NCBI GenBank assembly: GCA_934702115.1
Contig: CAKUYF010000009.1
Location: 1 to 22,503, forward strand
Reading direction: 5' to 3'
Origin: an uncultured Eubacteriales bacterium
GTDB taxonomy: Bacteria > Bacillota > Clostridia > Oscillospirales > Acutalibacteraceae
Length of the DNA: 22,503 nt
Positions 14,601 through 22,300 of this stretch are shown piece by piece (position 1 is the first letter of the stretch; every line of letters starts with the position of its first letter). The position numbers and the translations under genes were made by a program. The notes beneath the pieces were generated by a model. That model was not told the DNA's origin and made no database searches. It saw nothing but the letters and a program-made list of their open reading frames with translations.

Positions 14601-16763
14601 CTAACTCCTATAAATTTCAGAACTTTTTACGTAACTAAAATCTATCTTTTGAACGTAGTAAACTCCATTTGGCGGAATTATTATGTCTTCAGATACATTT
14701 TTCTGAGCATTGTTACCTATCGCTGTTATTCTAAGCTTATTTAAACTGGAAACATATTTCAAACGATCTATCATTCCAAATAAATCTCCGAATTTAAGCG
14801 GTTGTCCAAGGTCGTTGTTTATATTTTTAATAAAGGTTTTTACCTCTTCCTCTATATACTGATCACTCTCTCTATATGAAGAATCTACAGTTATAACACC
14901 GCTTATGATTAATCCTATATATTCCGGGCTGACGATTTTTATCTTAGTATTTATAATTCTGTATTTTTCAAGGTGATTAATTATATTCTTTCTAAAGCTT
15001 TCAGGAAGAGTCAAACCAACTTTTCTATTCCACCTTACAGCTATAGTTATACAATTTTGTTTCATTAAGTCCTCACCGGGCATATAATTAGGCAATACTT
15101 TAACATTACTAAACATTAATCCCGGAGTACTTCTTACTATGTTTTCATAGTCATTAACTGTTACTGCTCTTTGAGGATTGCTAAAAATTTCAGCTGAACG
15201 AGCTTGAGCATGAAGTAAGTTTTCTTCATTTATTCCACCTGTAGCGGGAATTATCTGACGGATTAAGCAATTATTTATAATCTTATTTTCGCTTACAACA
15301 GCGTTTATCATTCCTTCTTTTATGTTAGATTCTCTTCCAAAAGTCCTTCTTAAACTACATATTTTTATATTATTTGTTCCTACGCGTGGTGCCATTCCTC
15401 TTTCGTGGTCTCCAAATAGTATAGCATTCAAATTTTTATCTAAAACATAATGTCTATCATATTTTGACGAAGAAAAAAAGTCATCAACTCCTTCCCATTT
15501 ATAGAATACTTCTTCACCGTCTACTTGCTCTGAAATCATTAATTCCAATCCATCATTAAGAATATCTTTAAAGGATACCTCTAAACCTTGATGTGATATT
15601 CCTGTACCGCTTCCCAATACCATTTTGTCTTCTAAAGTTTTTTCATAAGAAACTATCATAACCGCTTCTTCATTATGCTTTAAGGCTTTTATTTCATGCC
15701 ACATTCCGCTAAGATTTACGATAGTTTCACCACGTTTAATATTTTGTTTAAATACAGGAAGCTCACTTTTTATCCATCCGCCATTTTTTTTAAAATAAAT
15801 ATCATTTTTTCCATACAAAGCTAAATTGCTAGATAATTTAACAACATGACTGGCCGAAATATCTTCTTTCTTTATTATAAAATTTTCACATACAGTATCG
15901 TTTTGAGCTACAATAAATACATTTGTAAGAAGATTATCTATCCTCGGAGGATAATCATATTCATCATATTCAAGTACCGCCCTTACTTTATACTCTCCGT
16001 CTAAAGGTAAAGTATCACCGTTAAATCTCATCTTTATAATTCCGGAAAACAGAAAATTATGAGTATTATCATTAACTATTTCTACTTTGTGCCAACCTAC
16101 TTTACCTTTTTCTTTTCCATAATATTCCCATTTGACTTTAGCCATTTCTTCAAATTTATCAGAGGGATTTATTGGATTCCTCTCTAAGCCTTTACTTACA
16201 TACACGGAAAAATAAAAATTTACTATAGATTGCTTGGGAAGTGAAGAATCAAAATTAATGGTAAATCTTCGCTTTTCATTTTTATCATTTTTTCTTCCTA
16301 TGTCTTTTCCAAAAAGGAAAAACGCTTTCTTGCCATCAAATTTATAATATTCTTCCTGAGAAGGGAACTCAGGATTTTCAAATACTACACTTAATATCTT
16401 TGACTTAATGAGTACTTGTGAATTTAAATTCTCGAAAATCATATTATTGAATTTCCATTTAGTCCTTAGCGGAAGATTCACGTTATCTTTTAATCCGGAA
16501 ACCTCCAATAAAGTTTCTGAACCTTTATTCTTATACATCGAAACATCTAAAAGCTTTAAAAATTTTTTTTCAACTCCTACAGATATTCGATTCAAATACT
16601 CATGCTGCACAAATTTAAGCCAAGAAAATAATTCCACCAATGTTATTCCGGGATCCGATTCTTGAAAATTAGTCCATTCCGTACTTTGATACAGAATTTG
16701 CTTCTTTGCATCTTCAAGAATACTTTCAAGCGATGTATCATTTAAATTTTGTATCTCGATCAT
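14601..16763 (-). CDS. baseplate J-type protein 2 (putative baseplate assembly protein)
   Basis: A 720-residue baseplate wedge protein of the group annotated as putative phage baseplate assembly protein, related to gpJ/gp47 and to the Afp11/Afp12 pair of contractile injection systems. Signatures: an N-terminal WTNFQESDPGITLVELFSWLKF (30-51), the usual opening of these proteins; ILFGDHERGMAPRVGTNNIK (448-467); TGGINEENLLHAQARSAEIFSNPQRAVTVNDYENIVRSTPG (508-548), the J-domain core; and a C-terminal RYIINTKIKIVSPEYIG-type ferredoxin-like region. The middle (about 85-440) is long and beta-rich. The ATG is preceded by a strong AAGGAGGTGG. It starts 23 bases after the larger J-type gene and ends 12 bases before the gpI-like gene, so these are tightly co-transcribed. 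Confidence 0.9.
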   Translation of the reverse strand: MIEIQNLNDTSLESILEDAKKQILYQSTEWTNFQESDPGITLVELFSWLKFVQHEYLNRISVGVEKKFLKLLDVSMYKNKGSETLLEVSGLKDNVNLPLRTKWKFNNMIFENLNSQVLIKSKILSVVFENPEFPSQEEYYKFDGKKAFFLFGKDIGRKNDKNEKRRFTINFDSSLPKQSIVNFYFSVYVSKGLERNPINPSDKFEEMAKVKWEYYGKEKGKVGWHKVEIVNDNTHNFLFSGIIKMRFNGDTLPLDGEYKVRAVLEYDEYDYPPRIDNLLTNVFIVAQNDTVCENFIIKKEDISASHVVKLSSNLALYGKNDIYFKKNGGWIKSELPVFKQNIKRGETIVNLSGMWHEIKALKHNEEAVMIVSYEKTLEDKMVLGSGTGISHQGLEVSFKDILNDGLELMISEQVDGEEVFYKWEGVDDFFSSSKYDRHYVLDKNLNAILFGDHERGMAPRVGTNNIKICSLRRTFGRESNIKEGMINAVVSENKIINNCLIRQIIPATGGINEENLLHAQARSAEIFSNPQRAVTVNDYENIVRSTPGLMFSNVKVLPNYMPGEDLMKQNCITIAVRWNRKVGLTLPESFRKNIINHLEKYRIINTKIKIVSPEYIGLIISGVITVDSSYRESDQYIEEEVKTFIKNINNDLGQPLKFGDLFGMIDRLKYVSSLNKLRITAIGNNAQKNVSEDIIIPPNGVYYVQKIDFSYVKSSEIYRS

Positions 16764-16786
16764 GTTTTTCCACCTCCTTAGAAACC

Positions 16787-19774
16787 TTAATTTACTGTTA
16801 TATTTATTTCAGGTGCTCCAAACACCGGAACTACAAATTTATATCTGTCAATATTTTCAAAATCTATCTCTTTTTTACCTTCAGGGGTTATAAGTTTAGT
16901 AAAAATATTTATATTCTTTATCCATTTAATTCTTGGAACGATTTTTATATAGTTATATATAAATTCTTTTCTGGGGAATTTCCCGATTTCCCAACCTTCT
17001 CCAGAAAAATTTCCCCGTATAGGATCTAAAAACCTTTTAAGTCTTGTTTCAACTCCACTATAAACACCTTGATATGAATTAAAGTCATCTATTACAATAT
17101 CTACACTTATGGAAGTTTCAACATATCCTACTTCAAAAATTCTAAGTCTTGAAGACTGTGAAAGTGAAGCGGGAGACTTTTCATCTATAAATTTCCACAC
17201 TTTATTTTTTATACCTTGAAATTTCTCATATCCTTGCATATACACTCTTGGAAGTATAGCTATTGAAGTAACTCCTATACAAGGATTACTGTCTTCATCA
17301 ACATGTGAAAGGCATTTTACTCTATATATATTTCTATCATGAAACCTTATGGAATCCTCAAAATCACTTAACGAAACTAAACGATTACCACCCGAAATCT
17401 GTCCAAACACTCTTCTGGCTGCACTGTCTATGGATTCCATATCCACACCACCAAGCATCGGAGAAGGATTGTATACACCGTCAATATGAGGAATCGTACT
17501 GATAAAATCCCTAATTTCTCCCACTCCTATATTTCCCTGAGTGCCATTACATACCGAGTATTTTATCTTTATACTTTCATTATACTGTTCCGGAGGTATT
17601 TTACCGTTCCTTCCATTTCCAAATATTATTTCTCCCTTTGAATAGTCCACCTCATAAACTCTATCATTTATACCGTAGGATATAAGATTATCAACTTTTT
17701 TCCATTTTACCCATAATTTTTCTAAGCGTCCCAATTCATCATATTCAGGTTCCACTTTATCCAAGGAACACTTTAAAAATAACTCCTGTTCCGAAGTCGA
17801 TACTTTCCCGAACTCATCTATCCATACGTCTACACTTGCAACATTTGAATGCGAAAGCTTACAATGCTTATCTTCTTCATCTTCTTCAATCCAAAAATAT
17901 TCCTCCGGACGAGTATCCTTCTGCATAGCACGAATTGCATTGAATTTTATGTCATTTATCACGGGTCGAGTGGAAATGTCGGTATTGTAAGAGTATCTAT
18001 TATCTTGATTAATAATTCTTATAAAATATCCTGTAACTCCAAATATTGTGCTTTCTATGAAGTCGTTCTTACCTATTAATGTTACAGTCTCAGTGTGTGA
18101 AAAATTATCAGTAGCATCCATAACTTCAATATGCTTCCACTCCGGTTCACCTTTGTGATTTTTTGCTAAATATTCCCATTTAAGAGTAGGATTAAATCTA
18201 TGAATTCCTTCTTCTATATTTATAAGAATTCTTGTCATTCCTTGTACTAAAGGCTTACTTAAACACATATACATTGCAGGATTTTCACAAATACGTCTTT
18301 TCATTAAAACACTTAAGCCTTTTTCAGAAAGATTGATAAAACTGCTTTCTAAATCTGTTTTTACTATTACACTATCAAACTGATGCTCACTACCTTCATA
18401 GCTATACTTAATCTTTAAATCATGAACGTAAGGCGTAATAAAATTCGAATAAAAATCAAATCTATCATTCATCTTAACTATTCGTGATCTTATAGCGTAT
18501 CCATTCGCAGAACCTATTGACGTATTCTGAATATCTTCCGGGCATTTAAATTTTAATATTCTCTGCGATATTTTTTCTTCCTTTAATGTAAAGAATTCAT
18601 CCCCACCTTTAAAAGTTTCCAATCTTGCCCAGCCTGTCCCATTCCAATATTCCCATTTCACTCTTTCTATTTTTATATCTCCAGGTTCAAGATCAGCAAA
18701 ATCTATATCGCTCATTATTGATTTGTATTTTTTGCCTGGAACTTTCAGATTGGTTTTTATTTTTACAAATTGGACTCCGGCAACTATCTCTATTGTGGAT
18801 CCTTTTTTAGTAAACGCTTCATCTGAAATAATAGAAAAACGATTATACATATTATATTCTTCGTCAAAAGGGTAAAAATCATTTTCTGAAAGCTCACTCT
18901 CATCCGCAAAAAACGAGTCAGCAAGAATATAATCAGAAACAGACTTATACTTTACTGAAGTTACCTTTATATCACTTTCCGGTAATCTCTTAAATTTACA
19001 TCTTAAAAAACGTGACTCTTTATCCAGTACTTTTGTGGGTACACTACCACCTTGAAACTTTACCCTTATACCAAGTTCAGTTTCTTGAACTGAATTAATA
19101 CTAACCCATTTTTTGCCATCATAATATTCCCATGTTACATTATCCGGATCAGAAAAAATTTTAGGCAGTAAATCTTGACCGATAGCAGATAAATTATTAT
19201 AAAATGAAAATATTATATCTGTATTTGACATATTAAATATTATGTCATCCCAAAAATATATTTCGTGACTTTGCAAGTTTTCATAAAATACATTATCAAA
19301 TATTCTAAACGGAGTTATTTCTTTGTTCTTTTCCAATTCCAAATTTTCATAAACCTTGCTTATAAAATCTTTTATCCCATCTGTAAAATAAATAGCTTTT
19401 AAAGTGTCTATGGTCTCATAAATAACCATTCCGTCTTCATTGTCTGCTGGTGTAAATAGCCTTGTTCCTTGCTCAATATAAACTCCGTTTGAATTGCCGG
19501 AAGACTTTACTATTACCATACCAGTAGCCGAAGTAGCTGGCCTTAACTTAGTCCCAAGCATATTAAGAAAAGTCAGATAGTAATTATACAGGGTTTTATT
19601 ATACCGGCTTAAAGTGTCTTCCATCATGTTACAAAAAACCTTGGCAAAAACTATTCCAAAATCTTCACTGTTTTCATCAAAATTCCACTCCGGTGTATAC
19701 TGTTTAGCTAAATTTTTAACTTCATTCATGAGATCATTAAAATCTCTTTTATCTAACTTAGGCAGTTCACTCAT
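16787..19774 (-). CDS. baseplate J-type protein 1 (large wedge protein)
   Basis: A 995-residue protein, the larger member of the paired baseplate-J-like wedge components. The N-terminus, PKLDKRDFNDLMNEVKNLAKQYTPEWNFDENSEDFGIVFAKVFCNMMEDTLSRYN, is the family opening. Later come IIFGNGRNGKIPPEQY, LGGVDMESIDSAARRVFGQISGGNRLVSLSDFEDSI (about 773-808) and a C-terminal region with GYVETSISVDIVIDDF. The long middle repeats WEYW/WEYL-type beta modules (VTWEYYDGKKWVSI, VKWEYWNGTGWARL, LKWEYLAKNHKGEPEWKHI), three similar units. The only usable start is ATG at 19774: upstream in frame a TAA comes first. Unlike its neighbours it has no ribosome binding site next to the start (see 19775-19852). It forms the core of the CIS baseplate with the 720-residue partner. 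Confidence 0.9.
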   Translation of the reverse strand: MSELPKLDKRDFNDLMNEVKNLAKQYTPEWNFDENSEDFGIVFAKVFCNMMEDTLSRYNKTLYNYYLTFLNMLGTKLRPATSATGMVIVKSSGNSNGVYIEQGTRLFTPADNEDGMVIYETIDTLKAIYFTDGIKDFISKVYENLELEKNKEITPFRIFDNVFYENLQSHEIYFWDDIIFNMSNTDIIFSFYNNLSAIGQDLLPKIFSDPDNVTWEYYDGKKWVSINSVQETELGIRVKFQGGSVPTKVLDKESRFLRCKFKRLPESDIKVTSVKYKSVSDYILADSFFADESELSENDFYPFDEEYNMYNRFSIISDEAFTKKGSTIEIVAGVQFVKIKTNLKVPGKKYKSIMSDIDFADLEPGDIKIERVKWEYWNGTGWARLETFKGGDEFFTLKEEKISQRILKFKCPEDIQNTSIGSANGYAIRSRIVKMNDRFDFYSNFITPYVHDLKIKYSYEGSEHQFDSVIVKTDLESSFINLSEKGLSVLMKRRICENPAMYMCLSKPLVQGMTRILINIEEGIHRFNPTLKWEYLAKNHKGEPEWKHIEVMDATDNFSHTETVTLIGKNDFIESTIFGVTGYFIRIINQDNRYSYNTDISTRPVINDIKFNAIRAMQKDTRPEEYFWIEEDEEDKHCKLSHSNVASVDVWIDEFGKVSTSEQELFLKCSLDKVEPEYDELGRLEKLWVKWKKVDNLISYGINDRVYEVDYSKGEIIFGNGRNGKIPPEQYNESIKIKYSVCNGTQGNIGVGEIRDFISTIPHIDGVYNPSPMLGGVDMESIDSAARRVFGQISGGNRLVSLSDFEDSIRFHDRNIYRVKCLSHVDEDSNPCIGVTSIAILPRVYMQGYEKFQGIKNKVWKFIDEKSPASLSQSSRLRIFEVGYVETSISVDIVIDDFNSYQGVYSGVETRLKRFLDPIRGNFSGEGWEIGKFPRKEFIYNYIKIVPRIKWIKNINIFTKLITPEGKKEIDFENIDRYKFVVPVFGAPEINITVN

Positions 19775-19852
19775 ATTATAAGGTAAAAAATCTTTAAGTT
19801 ACTTCAATTAACTTTTATTTATAAAAAATCACTTAAAGACTTTCTTCTCCTT
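19775..19852 (-). promoter_or_regulatory. Shine-Dalgarno separated from its start codon by a 15-bp hairpin
   Basis: In minus-strand RNA, AAGGAG (19852-19847) is followed one base later by AGAAAGUCUUUAAGU (19845-19831). After a 31-base loop comes ACUUAAAGAUUUUUU (19799-19785), which pairs with it at all 15 positions (two G-U). Ten bases then lead to the AUG at 19774. Unfolded, the ribosome binding site is about 70 bases from the start; folded, about 11. A similar arrangement is known for phage T4 gene 38. The U6 at the end of the stem means a weak intrinsic terminator or attenuator is an alternative reading. No ORF of use lies in the 126-base gap. Confidence 0.6.
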
Positions 19853-19900
19853 CTTCACATCCTTTCGTAGAGTTACAATCAACATTTAAAAGGATTTTTC

Positions 19901-20290
19901 CTATTTATCATTTGAATCTACACGAGTACTTACATGCTCTTGAGTCGGTTCAATATCTGTAATGTAATCTACAATTGCTTCTACCTTAGATATCGGTCCT
20001 GAAGATGCTTTTACAGAAACATTCAAGTCTCTAATATGACTTTCCCACAATTTAAGTGAATAATTAATAGAATTTTTTAAAGTAGAAACAAGCCCCGGAT
20101 CTACAATTTCAAACATAAACGACCTTAAATCTGTTCCGAAATTAGGAACTATTTTTCTTTCATACTTCTGAGTACCAAGTATTATTTTTACCGCTTGTTT
20201 TACATTAGCATTATCCTCTATTGTTTTTATTTTACCTGTATTTTTATCTATTTCAATAGGGAAATTCCAACCTCTTAATGTAGTTCCCAC
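19901..20290 (-). CDS. gp25-like baseplate wedge protein (GPW/gp25 family)
   Basis: A 129-residue protein of the T4 gp25/P2 gpW family, which nucleates sheath assembly on the baseplate. The family pattern is clear: GWNFPIEIDKNTGKIKTIEDNANVKQAVKIILGT (about 7-40), then YERKIVPNFGTDLRSFMFE (42-60), where the R-x-x-x-P-x-(F/Y)-G core is seen as ERKIVPNFG, followed by the usual helical stretch LVSTLKNSINYSLKLWE. Length is normal for CIS gp25 (about 130-140). The start is GTG with AGGAGG upstream. It lies 24 bases after the spike gene and 126 bases before the first J-type gene; that gap is longer than any other in the operon. Confidence 0.93.
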   Translation of the reverse strand: MGTTLRGWNFPIEIDKNTGKIKTIEDNANVKQAVKIILGTQKYERKIVPNFGTDLRSFMFEIVDPGLVSTLKNSINYSLKLWESHIRDLNVSVKASSGPISKVEAIVDYITDIEPTQEHVSTRVDSNDK

Positions 20291-20314
20291 TTCTTTTTCC
20301 TCCTACCTAATACA

Positions 20315-21070
20315 TCAATTTATTTTAGTAATGGAACCTTTAACAACAGTCTGCCCACTTGAACTAATTTCTGCTCCAGCAGATCCGGTAGCCTTAAACT
20401 GCGCACTTGCTTCACATTCTAAATTTGCATTTGATTTAATACTTACTCCATTTACGTTAACCTCTAATTTTCCTCCTGAACTTGAAAGATTTAACCCTTT
20501 TTGATTTTCAAGAACCAAAGTGTCTTGACCTGCAGAAAAAGAAATTTTCGAATCTGCCTTAAGTTCTATTTCTCCGTTCTTAAAATCTACTTTAAAGCTC
20601 GTTTTACCAGATTTATCTTTAACTTCAAGCTGTTCATTATCTCCATCATCCAGAGAAATAACATGACCTTTTTTAGTAGTTATAGTAATTTGTTGAGCAT
20701 CCTGTTTATTATTTATTTCAACTTTTAACTCTGCCGGAAATTGAATCATCATTATTTCATTTTCTTCGTTTATTTGAAGAGGTGGTTTACTTTGTGAGTT
20801 ATACAAACTTCCAAGTATAACGGGATTGTTTATTTGTCCATCCACAAATCCTACTAATACCTCTGCACCTTTTTGAGGTATAAAAACAGTTCCAAAATTT
20901 TCTCCGGCAAAAGTAGCCATAACATCCGCTAAAGGACTTTCCAATTCTTCATCTACCAGCATTATTTGTATTCTATTTAGTCCATCCGGATCATTTAAAT
21001 CCTTTACTATACCCCTTTTTAACCCTAATACATTATTATTTTTAAAATTATCCAAGCTACCAGTAAACAT
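20315..21070 (-). CDS. gp5/gpV-like spike protein with OB-fold and beta-helix
   Basis: A protein of 251 residues forming the central membrane-piercing spike. An N-terminal gp5-type OB-fold (about 10-95) has RGIVKDLNDPDGLNRIQIMLVD, GENFGTVFIPQKGAEVLVGFVDGQINNPVILGSLYN. The rest (about 105-250) is a run of short beta strands with repeated KV/EL/SF alternation (GHVISLDDGDNEQLEVKDKSG, KVDFKNGEIELKADSKISFSAG, GGKLEVNVNGVSIKSNANLECEAS), the expected triple-stranded beta-helix needle. No lysozyme domain is present, unlike T4 gp5. The start is ATG at 21070 (10 bases from AGGAGG) or TTG at 21076 (4 bases); ATG is preferred. Hub and spike are separate genes here, whereas in T6SS VgrG they are fused. 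Confidence 0.92.
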   Translation of the reverse strand: MFTGSLDNFKNNNVLGLKRGIVKDLNDPDGLNRIQIMLVDEELESPLADVMATFAGENFGTVFIPQKGAEVLVGFVDGQINNPVILGSLYNSQSKPPLQINEENEIMMIQFPAELKVEINNKQDAQQITITTKKGHVISLDDGDNEQLEVKDKSGKTSFKVDFKNGEIELKADSKISFSAGQDTLVLENQKGLNLSSSGGKLEVNVNGVSIKSNANLECEASAQFKATGSAGAEISSSGQTVVKGSITKIN

Positions 21071-21088
21071 GTGCAACTTTCCTCCTTT

Positions 21089-22249
21089 CTAAATAAAACT
21101 TGCTTCTTGTGGATTAAACCGATTTGTGCTTAAGGTAATAATACTTGTATATTTTGACCCCCCCGGTGTAGCTCTATCTAAAACGCAATGATGTTCAATT
21201 CCGCTAATAATATAATCATTATCTATAGGATCCCCAAAGTTATCAAGTACAACTTTACTTCCTAATTCTACTTCCGGACAACCTACAGTTTCCATCTTTA
21301 CTTCGGCTAAATTTAATTCACGTCTATTATAGATAGCTTCGGCTAAAAATTTAGCTTCATTTACTGAAGTTATAGTATTGTCTATAATGGTTATAGTATT
21401 AGTTTCACTTATGTTTGAAGTAAGAGAAGTCGCCGATTTACCATCCCCTATTCCATCAGAATTCGTAGCCTGGGCTTCTATCAATGTATTCCTATCTTTT
21501 TGATCCACGCCAACTACTTTAACCACTTTAGGAATTCCCCATACACTCGCACACATTCTTAAATTGAGTATAGCTTCCATAGATTTTATTTTCAACTTTG
21601 AAGAGTTAAGTGATGAAGGGCTTACAAAGTAAAGCTTTCCTAGACTTATAAAAAATAAGCTACCTGTAAGTACACTTATACGATTTAAAAAATCAAAATC
21701 ACTTTCATTTCTCTGGTAAATGGGGGATTCAAACTCTACTTCTCCATTTATATCTACTTCTTTCCCCTTCAGTTTACCAGAATATTTACCACACACATTA
21801 TTCACTACCACAGAATACTTTTTTATGTCTTTCTTTAACTCAGTTTTTCTACTTGCCATCATCCACATCTTGGCATCCATTCCTTGAATATTAAGTGTAG
21901 CTCGTCCTTTGTCATCCAGTTCTATTTCAAATGCTGAAATATATCCTCTAAAAACTTTTTCAGTCTCTGATTTCTCATCCACTAGATAACCTAGCGAAAC
22001 TTCCAGTTCCACACCTACTTTTACTTGCGAAAAATCAGAGTGTAACTTTAATTTTTTATCCTTATACTCTGCTGACAATAATGCTAACGTTACTTCGCAA
22101 GTACTCGCTTCTCCATTTACTGAAGATAAAATATCTACATTTGTAATATATATATCATCAGACGACCACTTTTTATTTTTTATTTTTACCTCCGCTGTAG
22201 GATACAAGCAATTTCTATGATCATCCATATAATCCTTCAAAAAGCTCAT
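21089..22249 (-). CDS. gp27-like hub protein (phage late control protein D family)
   Basis: A 386-residue protein of the gpD/gp27 hub family, which forms the ring that carries the spike at the centre of the baseplate. Visible features: MSFLKDYMDDHRNCLYPTAEVKI at the N-terminus; an N-terminal beta domain with EASTCEVTLAL and VELEVSLGYL; VFRGYISAFEIEL; and the conserved GEVEFESPIYQRNESDFDFLNRISVLTGSLFFISLGKLYFV (about 170-210). It ends with the late beta domain VELGSKVVLDNFGDPIDNDYIISGIEHHCV. AGGA lies nine bases before the ATG. It stops 18 bases before the spike gene and follows an unidentified gene 51 bases upstream. Fold-level function is secure; self-assembly partners are inferred from the neighbouring genes. 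Confidence 0.9.
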   Translation of the reverse strand: MSFLKDYMDDHRNCLYPTAEVKIKNKKWSSDDIYITNVDILSSVNGEASTCEVTLALLSAEYKDKKLKLHSDFSQVKVGVELEVSLGYLVDEKSETEKVFRGYISAFEIELDDKGRATLNIQGMDAKMWMMASRKTELKKDIKKYSVVVNNVCGKYSGKLKGKEVDINGEVEFESPIYQRNESDFDFLNRISVLTGSLFFISLGKLYFVSPSSLNSSKLKIKSMEAILNLRMCASVWGIPKVVKVVGVDQKDRNTLIEAQATNSDGIGDGKSATSLTSNISETNTITIIDNTITSVNEAKFLAEAIYNRRELNLAEVKMETVGCPEVELGSKVVLDNFGDPIDNDYIISGIEHHCVLDRATPGGSKYTSIITLSTNRFNPQEASFI

Positions 22250-22300
22250 AAGAAAACATCCTTTTTTTAAACATTAAAAGTAACTATATCTAAAAATTAA

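Noticed and set aside
16706..17029. A 107-codon plus-strand ORF across the junction of the two J-type genes.
   Set aside because: Antisense to two well-supported genes, Phe/Tyr/Ser-rich as expected for reverse translation of AT-rich coding DNA, no ribosome binding site.
19830..19900. A short open frame with two cysteines after the gp25-like gene on the minus strand.
   Set aside because: It has no ATG, GTG or TTG start in frame; the same bases are better explained by the ribosome binding site and hairpin.
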